From Hirsutella rhossiliensis (lineage: Eukaryota; Ascomycota; Sordariomycetes; Hypocreales; Ophiocordycipitaceae), in contig NW_025408671.1 of assembly GCF_020360975.1 (NCBI RefSeq), positions 6,076,001 through 6,140,000 of the forward strand: a stretch of 64,000 nt of DNA, in the 5' to 3' direction. This document shows positions 37,342 through 49,400 of the stretch, in pieces (within the stretch, counting starts at the first letter, position 1; each line of letters begins with the position of its first letter). Below the pieces are notes generated by a model, which worked only from the letters and a program-made list of their open reading frames with translations, made no database searches and had not been told where the DNA came from. Position numbers and translations under genes: made by a program.

Positions 37342-38027
37342 TATTATATACTAGTCCCTTAGTATAGGGCTAGTATATTAACCTTACTATCTACCTAGAT
37401 CTAGTATAGGTCTAATAGGTAATTAAGTAGACTAGCTACTATATATAATTAAACGTATTATATAGACTAGCTACTATATATTATTATATATATTAAATAT
37501 AGACTAGCTACTAGTCTTATAAGTTAAAGTAAGAGTAGTAATAACTATTTATATTCTTTTCTACCCGCCTAAGATCTAGTAGGTTCTCTATCTTCTATAT
37601 ATACTATAGTAAATATAGGACCTTACTTAGGGCTTTAACTAAGTAATATCTTAACCTTATAATTATATAATAGTAGTACGGCGTATTAGCGGTATTTCCT
37701 TATATTTTCCTTAAGTAAGCATAGGTATTTCTTTATAATTTCCCTACTATATCCTTATAGTAACTTCTTAGGGAAATATCGGTATAATCCCTAAGGAACT
37801 ATTATTACTTAGGAAATTATAGTATATTTCCTATATAATATATACCTAGGGGAAATCTCTATAAAATATCTATATAATCCGCTTAGTTATTATTTCTAGG
37901 ATTTCTAGGTAATTTCCTAGAGTTTACCTAGTAGCTTTTAAGTTCCTTCTTCCGCGGGGAGCTTTAAAAAGAAAGGCCGATATCGTTATAAGTACCTAGA
38001 TTATCGACTATAGGGTATCCTATAATA
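37342..38027 (-). repeat. G3 LTR, left (3' LTR)
   Basis: 686 bp, collinear over its full length with 61693-62378 and of the same length. It is more heavily RIP-mutated than the right copy (ttattatttctagg against ttatcgtttctagg). Confidence 0.9.
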
Positions 38028-38179
38028 AATACCTAGGGCAAAAGAATTAACCGATATCCCCGTTAGTCTCCTATAGTATTTAAGCGGGAGTCGCGCTAAC
38101 GGGGAATTATAGTAAAGTTATATAGATTTCTAAGGTTAGTATAGGGAATAACTTATTTTTTATCTAGAATATAACCTAG

Positions 38180-38400
38180 TATAACTAATACTAAGGGCGC
38201 GAGGCGGCTAAGCTAAGAGTAAAATACTACTAAGACTAAGGGCGCTAAGTAGCTAAACTAAGGCAATAAATAAGTAGGGCTAGGGGCGTAGTATAGCTAA
38301 GCTAAGGAAAACTAATTATAACTAAGGGCGCTTTATAGCTAAGCTAGTAATAAAATAAATAGGGCTAGGGATACTATTAAGCTAACCTAGTAACCGACCG
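38180..38400. repeat. Degenerate tandem repeats beside the G3 LTR
   Basis: About five units of 40-50 bp recur, each with a core like actaagggcgc followed by agctaagcta. The copies start near 38190, 38235, 38275, 38325 and 38365. They lie between the left LTR of G3 and relic X. Confidence 0.6.
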
Positions 38401-40330
38401 TCTTATACTATAGGGGTAAGGGTAAAGCGGGGGATTTCCTCCTTAGCCTCCTCCTCTATTAGTTCCTTAGGGCCTACCGGTATATTAGCTAAGGCATCCT
38501 ATATATCGGAGGCTCTATAGATAAGCACGCTATAGGCGTTATTTAGAGCCGGTTCTACTAAGAGTATTATAGCTAGTTTATCGCGAGAGGCTAGAATTTA
38601 GTTATAGATTACTACTACTAGTACCTATATAGTTAGGCCTAGGTTCTAGAATCCGCCTAAGTATATATCGGTAAACTTTTAGTTTAATAAGTTAAAATAG
38701 GCTATTATATTAGCTATATAAGGGCGGGCCGCGGCTAGTATATATAGGGGGCTAACGCGGGCGGCTCTCTAGTAAGCTATAGCGAGCTTAGGCGAGTTAT
38801 CTAAGAGGTAGGCGGCGAACGTAAACTAATAAACGAAGCTAGTAGGCACTCTAGTAAGGGCGGCGTACTAGCTAAGTAAGAGGTTAGCGTTAGCCTCCTT
38901 ATAGATAGCGGCGAATAGATTTACCTAGATTATAGCCGCGTTTAAGGCTCCGTAGACTAGCGCTTCCGACCTAAAGTAAATAATACTTATATAGCTATTA
39001 GTATCGCCTAGGTTATTATAGTATACTATAAAAGGTATAATAGGGAATAGTCTAGGCTTTCCGCGGCTTAGAACCTAGAAGGGGTTAAGCTTCTATTAGA
39101 CTAGCGTTAGGGCCTATTCCTCGGCGAATAGGTTAGCCCGCTTAAAAGGAGTAAAGGGCGGGGCTATAGTAGCGGTAAGTAAGCGTTTAGTAAACGGGTT
39201 CCTTAATAGCTCGTTAAATATAAGGTCTACTATACTAGATCCTTTAGTCTTAGCCGGGGTATACTTAAAGGTCTCTTTAAACTTATAAGTTCCTAGTATA
39301 CTAAAGGCTTTACGCTCCTCCGCGGCGGCGGCCTTAAATATCTTTAGATAGGCAAGGAGGCACTTTATACTAATAATAGTAGCGACGATCTTAAGTATCT
39401 TAGCGTCTATAAAGGCTACCTATTTAAATAGGAGCTTATTAATAATGTTAGCTAAGATAGTAGCGATCTATATAGTTCTAAGGGCGCTAGTTATCCTCTT
39501 AGTCTTATTAAGGAAGATAGCTCTATCTAGGTTATATAGCGATAGGGGAAGAAGCTTATCCTTATTAAACGATAGGGTAAACTACCCGCGGGCGTTTTAA
39601 GGGGTACTAAGGGTTTTCCCTATAATACCTAAAACTAAGGGCAGTAAGTCGCTAAACGAATTACTAAAGCTTAATAGTAATAAGGCATAGTTATTAAAGC
39701 GAACGTATAATAAAGTACTAGGAATAAAGTAATAGAAAGCGCCGACCTATTATAGTCGGATAGTTAATATTACGTTTACCTTAGTTTAGGTAGTTATAGG
39801 AGTTATAGTAGTAATATAATAAGCGGCGATACTATAAAGTATAGAGAAGTATAGCTAGTTACGTTTACGTAGATCGCGGGCTTTAGCTAAGAGAAGAGAT
39901 AAAGGGGTATAGTTTATACTATTTTCTACTAAGCCCGCGTTAAGATTATACCCTTCTCCTATAAGGAGGTCGCGGTAGTTAATATATATACTATAATTAT
40001 CCTATTTCTACTTAGTAAATATAGCTATATTAAACTTAAGGTTATAAAGGAGCTCTGCCTTATTCCTATATAATTAGATTACTTAGTAGAATCCCTTAAG
40101 GCTTAAGTATAGCGGTTAGCGGTAAATTTAGTTAGAGAAATACTAGCGAAATACTAGGTCCTTACTATAATACTTATAGCTTTAGATAGTAAGAACCTTA
40201 TTATTATTATTATTATTAAGATTACGCTAGGGACCTAGCTAGAGGTATCTAGAACTTTAATATTAAATAAGAGGGAAAAACTAAAGTACTTAAGGGAAAA
40301 CCCTCCCCTCTTTTAGTATAGGTCCGCCTT
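38378..40330 (-). pseudogene. Relic X: unidentified long coding relic
   Basis: The minus strand reads as one long protein, interrupted by a few TAG/TAA. It is clearest from about 40000 down to 38378. Segments include NAGLVENSINYTPLSLLLAK, LAKARDLRKRN, FSNSFSDLLPLVLGIIGKT, FNKDKLLPLSLYNLDRAIFL, GTYKFKETFKYTPAKTKGSS, VLSRGKPRLFPIIPFIVYYN, NNLGDTNSYISIIYFRSEAL and EPALNNAYSVLIYRASDIQ. That is about 550-640 codons. I recognise no RT, integrase, RNase H, capsid or transposase motif. It is in the same orientation as G3 and in the position of an extra ORF after pol. It could also belong to a separate element. The upstream end (40000-40330) changes frame and is uncertain. Confidence 0.6.
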
Positions 40331-41279
40331 AAACGAGGTCGTAGTAGTAATATATAAGAAATTTACGCCGGCTACCGCGGGCTCCTCCTACGAAATCGCG
40401 TTTCGGCGCGGGCCCTTTTAGGCTATAGCCGCTACTATCCTAAGCGGCCGCGGCCCGGGCTCGCTAGCCTAGGCCTAGGGTTATAGGTAGTAGTCTCTCT
40501 CTAAGGGCCCGACTTATAGGCGCCTCTATTTACCCTAGCTCCCGCGTTATAGCCGTATAGCCGCGGTCGCGTCGGCTTATTAGTCCGTTAGTTAGTAGGG
40601 CAGGTAATATTTAGTTGCCGGGCTAGGCGCTAGTATAGGTCGCTCCTAGGTAGGGCCGGCTAATCGAAAATCGGTCGGCCGGCTCCGCTAATTATAAATT
40701 AGTTCCCGTCTAGCTACGCGACTTCCCGATTAAGGGCGCGGCGGCCTATATTTACCCTCTATCTCGTAGTTACTAATTACGCGCGCCTAGCTCGCGCTTA
40801 TATATACCTACCCTCCCCCTTTAGTTTTATACGTACTTCCTTCTATCCCTTTATTATCTATCTCTTTTATAGGCCTAACTACTACCTCGCTTACCTTATT
40901 TTTATAACTCTAGGTCTCCTTAGTACTATATCTAGTTCGCTTATCGTCGCGTTACTATATCTAACTAAGAAGCCGACTTAGGTAGTAGTAGCTCGCCTCC
41001 TTTAAAACCCCCTCTTTATAAGAAAGTCGCTATAATAGTAGGATCGGAGCGCTCTATCCCATATTTTATATATATTAAGCGTCTTACTAATAAGCTTACC
41101 TATAAGTCCTTTACTAGCTATTAGAACTAGTCTTATACGTATTAATCTTAGCTTTATCTTAGGTTAGTCTTACTTTTAGTATTTTTATTAACTTTAATAG
41201 CCGTAAAGGCTAAAGCGTATATCGCTTACGCTAACTCTAACTAGTCTTATTACTAAGTAAGTAACCCCTTCCTACTATA
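40331..41279. other. GC-richer spacer between relics X and Y
   Basis: The sequence is less AT-rich than its surroundings (for example ctaagcggccgcggcccggg near 40440). It sits between the start of X (-) and the readable part of Y (+). No frame is convincing. Any common promoter of the two relics would lie here. Confidence 0.45.
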
Positions 41280-42600
41280 GTATTATCCGAGTTCGGTATT
41301 AATCTATAGTCTAGATTACCTCTAAAGGTAAGGAGGCTACTAGTACCCTTTACTAAGTATAGTCTAAGGTCGATAGCCCTTCCTTTATTAAGGGTTTAGT
41401 ATAAGAGCGCCTTTATCGTACTACTTTAGAAACTTATATTTACGCTAGTTAGAAGGCCCCCGCCGCTAAGGGTAAGGGCGCGTTAAGCTAGTCCGCCCTT
41501 AGTTTAGCTATAGTCGCTAAGAATATAGAGACGCTCGCGTTAGCTTTTACCCGTTTTATAGATAATACCTACTATATATATATAAGTCCCTAAAGAAGCA
41601 CCTAAGTAAGTTTAGCGACGCTATTAAGACCTTAGCTTAGGTCGGGCCTAAGTCGCTCTTAATTACTTAGAAGACTCTTATAGCGGTTAACGATCTCGCT
41701 AACTATTTCTATCCTATTACTAGCGACGGCCCTAATATAAAGGATAGCGGTTTTAATCTTACTAGTCTTACTAAGCCTATTCTAGCCTTAGTCTTTATCA
41801 ATAAAAAGAAGGGCAAAGGTAAGGGTAAGGCGGTAGCCGCGTTTAAGGCCCTATCTAAGGCTAAGGCTAAGGTATTTATGCCCGCGGCTATCGTAGAGCT
41901 AGCTTAGAAGCTAACCGCGTCTCCCTCTAACGCTAAGCTATAGCCCGGCAGTTCTCTTAGCGCTAAGCCCGCCCTAAAGCGTCCCTATCTTAGGTCGCTT
42001 ACTAATCCTACTAACGCTCCCGACTTCGTTTAATAGTATCTTTATAGCCGTCGCGGTTTAGTCTTAGCTAAGATCGTTATTAGTCTTAACCTCGATTAAA
42101 TCTATAGTTATAGTATAGGTAGTAGTAAACGCCTTTATACCGCCGCCGGTATAAGTCCTACCTTAGTATAGACCCTAGTTATTACTCTATCTTATAAGCT
42201 AGCCGTCTAAGCTAGCTTTAGTTTAGGTTTAAGGTTAGGTCTATTTAGTTATTATTAGGGTTCTTATAGCGGTAGTAGTCCCTATACTCCTCGTAAGCCT
42301 TAGGTTACTCCCTCCTATACTCTACGTACTACCTTAGGGGGGTCTTATTATTCCCGCCGCGATAATAAGGTAGATATTACTATTAATAAGCTAGGCTAAG
42401 GTTATAGTTTAAGGGGGGGGCTAGTTATCGGCTCTATCTTAGTTTAGTTCTAGGTTAAGTCTTATTTAGTTATAGTCTTTTAGTAGTAGGTCTTATTCTA
42501 TAGCTATTAAGGTCGGTTTAATTAGGTTATATTAGTTTTATTTAGTCTATAGTTTAATCGGCGAGGTTTACGCTTAGTCTAGGTCTAGTTTAGTCGAAGC
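41280..42600 (+). pseudogene. Relic Y: unidentified Lys/Pro/Ser-rich coding relic
   Basis: The + strand carries readable protein in two frames joined across a TA-repeat near 41575. The first part has SFIKGLVQERLYRTTLETYI, KAPAAKGKGALS and IETLALAFTRFIDNTYY. The second has LKKHLSKFSDAIKTLAQVGP, ALVFINKKKGKGKGKAVAAF, and a Ser/Pro/Arg-rich tail. The lysine-rich linker and low complexity suggest a nucleic-acid-binding or disordered protein. It is antisense to G3 and LINE C and divergent from X. The 3' end runs into the LINE C end near 42600-42690, so the boundary is unclear. Identity is unknown; a gag or ORF1 of another retroelement is possible. Confidence 0.5.
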
Positions 42601-42689
42601 TATAGTCTTATAATTATAAGTCCTCTCCCTTCCTAGGTCGCCTTAGTAAAGAAAGTAGTTAGCTAGGGTAGTCTTAGTTAGGGCCGCTC

Positions 42690-45600
42690 TATCCTTAGCG
42701 CGACCTTAGTTCTATTATCTAGTATATCTATATATAGCCTCTAAGCTAGGTCGAACTAGTAGAGCCTACCTAAGTAAAGGAACTATTGCGCTAGCGGCGC
42801 CGCTATCCTTTTCCCTTAAAGGCCCGCTCTTACGTTACCTACGTCCTAGGCCTATATTAAAAAGGACTCCCTTACTTTTACCGTTAGTAGATAGTTAATT
42901 ATTATATAATAGATAGTATCCTATCTTTATCTATAGGTATATATTAGCGAAACTATACTAAGGACCTATCGGTTAAAGAGGAAGTTATTAAGCCCGATTT
43001 TTCCTATATATATCTAGGTAATTACCGTGCTAATATACTTAGGGAGGCCCTTATAACGGTTTAATATTATTGCTTTATCGAACTAAGGCGGGAAGTTAGC
43101 GGGGTAGAGGGTAGTTTAGTATTATCGGATTATATCTTCCCTAGCGTTCTATTAAGCGGCCTATTTCTTATTTAGCCTTTTAAGCGACTTAGCTTTATCC
43201 GGGAGGTCGTCTAATCCTATCTAGCTCTAGACCCCCCTTATCTCCTCCGCGAGGGGGGGTCTACTTAAAGGTAGTGCTACTAGGGGTCTATCCTCTCTCT
43301 AGCGTCGGTTCCTTTTAAGTATACTTACGACTACGTTAAACGTATATTAGATTTAGCCTAGGAGCCCTAAGTCTTCTAGCCTTTAAAAGGTATCTATTAT
43401 TCTTTAGTTTAAGTAGAGGTCGATTAAGGGCACCTATGCCTCCGCTTCGACTTAGTAGACTAAGGTCGCGCGGTAGGCACCTATTACTACCCGGAGGTAG
43501 GCTAACTAGTCCTAGGTAAGGTCCCGCGCGATTCCGCGTAGTTTCCCCCCCGCGGGCGTTATCTTATAGAATATAACTATAGCGTAGGAGATTAAGGACC
43601 GGATTACCTTACTATAGACTTCCTTAGCGCGTAGTAGGGTATAGCCCTATATAGACGCCGCGAGCCCGGTTAAGGCTATAGTCTAGCGCTTTAACTTTAC
43701 TTAGAGTTATTTTAAGTGCGCCTTTTAGCGTAGTTTCTAGTATACCTAAACCCTTAGTAAGCGGGCCTCTTAGACCGGAGTTACTACGTCGGCCCTAAGG
43801 TAGACCGGCGTTATTATCGCTTATCTCCTTTATATAAAGTATAGTAATTCGCTCTTTAATAGTTCGAAAGTAACTATAAACTTAGTCGCTTATTCCGCGT
43901 ATACCCTTTAAGCTTCCTCTAGGCGTACTACTATAGTAGCCTTATTAGGTTTAATACTAACTATATTTATATTATTAGCGAAGCCGACGGTATAAATACT
44001 ATATATTATACTAAGCTTTTTATATAAGGGGGTTATATAGTATAGAAATAGGATTAAAGATAGGGGGGAGCTTTAAGGGACTCCCGTTAGTACTTAAGTT
44101 AGCTCTAAGGTCCTTTTATTAAAGTAAAGGGTCGATCTCCTATCGCTTACGAAGCTCTATATTAAGCTCGTAAGCTACCTAGGGTATCCTTTAAGCTCTA
44201 GTTCCCTTATAAGCTTATTATAGTTAACCGTATTAAATACGCCCTTAATATCTAGCTATAGGAATAATATAATACCCCTTTAGGCCTACGTTATATATAC
44301 TAGTTCTATTACTAGTAAGATCGCTGCCTTTATAAAGCGTTCCTTCTTATTCCCTATTTATCTATCTAGTAAGATACTATTCGCCTCCGCTACTCCCGCG
44401 ATCCTCTAGGCTAGTATCTACTTAAGTACTTTTCCTACTATAGGTAGAAGGGAAATTAGTCTCTAACCCCCTACTATATAGTAGGCGTCCGGCCTCTTAC
44501 CTAGCTTCCGGATAACTATTACGTTCGCGCTATAGAACCGACCTAGGAAATATAAGAGTCGGGTATAGGCGTTAAAGATCGTAGCTAGTCGCTAGACTAG
44601 GGCTAGGCTATACTTCTTAATAAACCTTAAGGGGACGCTATTTAGACCTACTACTTTCTAGCTTACTATCTTACCTAGCGCCCCTATAATATTAGCTAGC
44701 TAGATCTATTAGTTAACTATAAGGGTCGCTTTAGCTATAAGCTAGGGTAGCCCCTAGGTCGTGCCGGCCTTTAATAAGAAGAACTTAGCGGCTAGTAGCT
44801 AGGCCTTCCCTTTAAAGGTTTCCGTTAGTCGGTCCTCGCCTTCCTTAACTAATAGTAGGATATAGGTCGGTTCCGGTAGTAGCTTACTATAGAGTCTTAC
44901 CTACCTCTCTATATTTTAGAGCTTAGTATTATCGGCGCTAAATTCCTCGAAGAACTCGCGCTAGTAAGCCCTCCTCGCCTCGCGGATAGTCCGCTTCTAA
45001 GCTATAGACGCTTTATATAGGTCTTTATAGTTCGCCTTATTCCTTTCTCGCTTATACTTCCTCCTCGCCCTCTTAGCCTCCCTCGTCGCCTTCCTTACCT
45101 CTAGGGTAAACTATACGTTACCCTTAAGTAATGCTCGCCCCTAGTATAGAACTATAGCTATCGCGATCTATGCTAAAATAGTAAAGATATAGTCTAGGTC
45201 CTTATCGATATCCTTAGGCGTTTAAAGCATTAGCTAGTATAGTCCTAGCCGGGATATAGTCTTAGCTTCGACTAGCTTTACTTCCGCTTCTTTCTACCTT
45301 AGGGCCGGTTTAGGTACCTAGGCCTAGGTATCGACCTATAGTATAATAGTTTAAGGGATATAGTCTAACCCGGTTAAGTCTAGGTCGGGCCCGGTATACT
45401 ATATTCTAGTCTCTAGCGTTGCCTAAGCTAGGTCGATAGTACTATCCCTTTAGCCGTAGAAAAATCTTATATACTCCCCTCTTAAGGTAGCGAGTTTAAG
45501 TCGTAGCTTTATCGCCTCTTATATAAGTTATATCGCGCCGTTTAAGGTTCTATTATATCCGTCCTAGAGCGGGTAATAGATATTAAAGTCCCCTACTATT

Positions 45601-45823
45601 ACTATAGGGTGCTCTAGTTCGATTACGCTTAGGTTATATAGCGCTCTTACCCTCGCGGCCCCTAGTAGTAAGTAAATCGCCTATAGTCTAGTACATTCCC
45701 CGAAAATCACCTCGCTCTAGTCTAGTCTAGACTAAGGCGACTAAGTCCCTAGCCTAAGCCTTTTATATACGTATAGCGCGTACCTCCCCTCCCTATAGAC
45801 TAGGCTATAGGGCGCCGCTCTAG
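42690..45823 (-). pseudogene. LINE C ORF2 (endonuclease-RT), 3' portion
   Basis: Minus strand. Near 45590 the segment HPIVIVGDFNIYYP matches the APE-type endonuclease GDFN motif. Near 44090 GSPLKLP (from GVPQGSPLSP) marks the RT, and FANNINIV near 43980 is the catalytic FADDI box after D-to-N RIP changes. Post-RT segments such as LIDLYLN and RRLEDLGLLG follow near 43450. The C-terminus has YTYR-type remnants of a Cys/His motif near 42960 and LYQFDLA, RLYIDIPDNRTK near 42740. The catalytic Asp changes mean the enzyme is dead. The 5' side is cut by G2. Confidence 0.8.
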
Positions 45824-46273
45824 TATTACGACCACGGCTACTAGGCCGCTAACGGTCGACCGCGTTAAGTACGTAATACGGTCTAACGGATAAATAGTCG
45901 GCACGACTATCTAATAAATATAGGATCGAGGGGATCGTAGAGATCTAAGTAATCTAGGATTAATAGGATTACTATACTCTATACGATCTAACGTTAAGGA
46001 TTATAGCTAGGCCTATAATCTAAGGATAGTCTCTATAGGTATATATAGCTACCTACTTTTACTCTTTTAGATAAATAGCTCTCTAGCTTTTAATATAGAT
46101 CTTTATTACGATTCTATCTTTAATTCTAATTACCTAGTTATAGTCTATAGTTTATAACCTCTAACTTATTACTAACGTAATATACTTATTATTACTTAGA
46201 CTACGCCCTATTATATCTACTAATATAAACCCCTCGATAGGTTTATCCCTTAGGAATAATACTAGTCGTTATA
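45824..46273 (+). repeat. G2 5' LTR
   Basis: 450 bp, the same length as 53225-53674. It begins TATTACGAC (from TGTTACGAC) and ends CGTTATA. Confidence 0.9.
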
Positions 46274-46479
46274 CGTTAAAAGCTCTTATTTAGTATAATA
46301 CCGCGTTACTCTAAGTAATATCGTAACTATTAATATACCTATATAGTAAACTAGATTAACTAACTCTAGAGCTACTATATAGCCTTAAGATATAATATAT
46401 AAGATTATTACCCTTTAATATAAGGTATAGTTACTTAAGAATAAAGGAGGTAACGGATAAGCTAAGGACCTTAGAGAAG

Positions 46480-49400
46480 TAGTTAAACTAAAATAGCTAG
46501 GACTATTTAACGGTACTTATAGTATACTTTAAGACTTTCTTACCTAACTTAAGGCCTACTACCGGTTTTACCCTACTAAACTCTTAGACCTAGTCGAAAA
46601 GGTACTCTATATAGGAAATTATTTATCTAGAACGGTACTTACTTAGTTTAGACCTATTATAAGGGACTTTCTTAATAACTAACTAGCGCGACGAGATAAT
46701 AAGATAGATAAAGTCTTTACTAGTTTTTAAGGATTTAGAAAAGCTATTATAAAGGTATTTAAAATAACTAATAAGGAACGAGAAGCTAAATAGAAACTTT
46801 AAGAACTCTAATAAAGGATCTTAGTATCGGATTATACTACGAAGTTCTATTAAATTACCTTAAAGCTTAATTAGGATAACGAACCCCTTATATTATAATT
46901 CTATAATAAGCTTAAAGAAGAAGTTAAGGACGAGCTTTATAAGGAAAATCGACCTAATAACCTATTAGACTATATTACTATAATAGTATAAATCGACGAT
47001 AGATAGTATATACGACGCTAAGAAAAGAAATAAGGAAGAGGAAACTAGAACCCTTTTTATAGGAATAACTTTAACTAACGCGCTAACTATAAAAAGAAGC
47101 GCGAAACTCCTATTACCTACGCTTATATAACTAACCTAGGTAAGATAGATCTAGATATAATATAGAAAAGTAAAGGAAAGTGTTTTAACTATAAGAAACT
47201 TAGATATTATTTTAAAGAATATAGATAACCTTATAAGGAGAAGAAAACCTACTAAGCACGAGCCTTAAAAGGTAAGAAATACCTAAACGCTACTAATAGA
47301 TAGGAACTAAAGTATAAACTCCTTAGTTAGACTATATACTATAACGATAAATATACGGTATACTTAAGCGATAAAGATAGTACTAAATAGTTCCTAAAGC
47401 TATTAAAGAAAACCCTTATAATAATATAACGAAGGGATCTTAAAATATAGAAATAAGTTAAATTCGTAGAACTAGAATATCCTTATCTTAAAGGAGTCTC
47501 TTAAGACTAGATTAAGAAGAACGGTAAACGATTTTAGGAAGATATATAAAATAAAAATTAATAATAATAATAGGCAGTCTATAAATAATATAATAAAGAA
47601 GATATAAATATAGCCCTTATACTTACGAAACTTAGATAATAACCTAAAGAAAAATAACGAAGTATCGACGATATAAGCTCTAAAGAATAAGAAATACTTA
47701 GAGAAATAAAAGACGAGAACGAACTTATACTACTACCCTCGCTATTAATGGAAAATACTACGATTAAAGAATATACTTTATACTTTAAAGAATTTAAAGA
47801 AATACTTAAAATTAAAACCTAATAAATACCTTAAATTCTTATAGAAAACTAATAAGTTATATTAATTCGATATTAACCGGCACTATATAGAGGAAACTAC
47901 GCTATAGCTATCGCTATAGTTAATACCTTTATAGCTTTATAACGAGAATAGTAACTATAAGGAGAATTTAAAGACGATCTATAAATACTACTTACTTATA
48001 AGCACTATAAGTATATTTTATAGATATTATACGTTTACTTAGATTATATAATATACTTTTAAATAAAGGTATAATACGACGCTTTCTTAGTTAGGTTTAA
48101 GGGATAAGTACTTTCGAAACCCTACCTAAGTATAAAACTAAACTACTAGAAAATCGATTAATACTACTTAAACGACTAAGTTATATTATTAGAACCTAAT
48201 TATAGCACGCTACTTAAATACCGCGATAATTATAGTTTATTAACGAGATATCTTTTAGAGATATATAAAATCTATAAATACGCTAAAATAAAGGAATAGT
48301 ATAACGCTACTTACTTTAAGGTATCTAAACTATTAATCTTCTAAAGGCTTATATAATAAGTTAAATATAATAAAGAAGATTATAATAAATATATATATCT
48401 AAACTATAGAGTTTATAAATATAAAAAAGTATAAGTATAGTATAAACGATATAATAGTATACTAAAAGATTATTAGTAATATATATAAAGGCTATAAGCT
48501 ATATTCGACTAAGGAAGAATCGATATAGAAATACTATATAAAAAATAAAAAGACGCTAAACGAAAACTTAACCTTTAATATAAAAACGAATAGAATTATA
48601 AAGTATAGTACGTAATTAACTATAAAGTAGTATAATATAAACGATATAGCGTTAAGAAATAAGAAATCTTTAATTAGCTATAAGAAATTAGTCTCTTAAG
48701 CCCCGATATAATACTTTACGACGAAAATATAAAGAAATAATATTAATAATAAATTAAAAAAGAATACCTAAATAAAACGAATAAGGACTAAGTAAAAAAC
48801 AAGGTATACTATCTATAAAAGGGCTATAGACTAGTATAATATAATAAGATCTAAGGACCTTATATATAGTAATAGTAAGCTATAGCGACTAAATAGTATT
48901 AGATATTTAAATTATAGGATATTATATATATATACTTTTAGACTATAGCGTAATAGGTAATTACGTTTTACCTAAAGTTATTAATTATTACTAACTTATA
49001 TAGAGATATAAGATAGATCTATATAAACTTATAAATATTAAAGGAGAGGCTTTTAACTATAATAATAGAATTATTAATATAGAGATTAATTACCTCGATA
49101 TTAATATTTAGGGCTACGATAAATAAGTTAACTTTAATATTATAGATATTAAAGAATATAACCTTATATTAAGACTTTTATAGCTATAAGAGAGCAACCT
49201 ACTAATTAACTAGAGAACTAGCTAGCTATATTAAAACGAAGATATAAGTTTCTAAGACTAGTAGATTTAAGAGAAAGTAAAATTTTATAATAATTTAGCT
49301 ACTAAATAAGATAAAAGGGATAACCGTTTAAGTAAATTATTATAGGCTTTAGTAATATAAACTAAAATAGTAACTAAACTAGCGGATATAATAAAATCGA

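Noticed and set aside
42700..43300. Plus-strand reading with few stops continuing from relic Y
   Set aside because: The minus strand there carries LINE C ORF2 C-terminal segments, so the plus-strand frame is a shadow.
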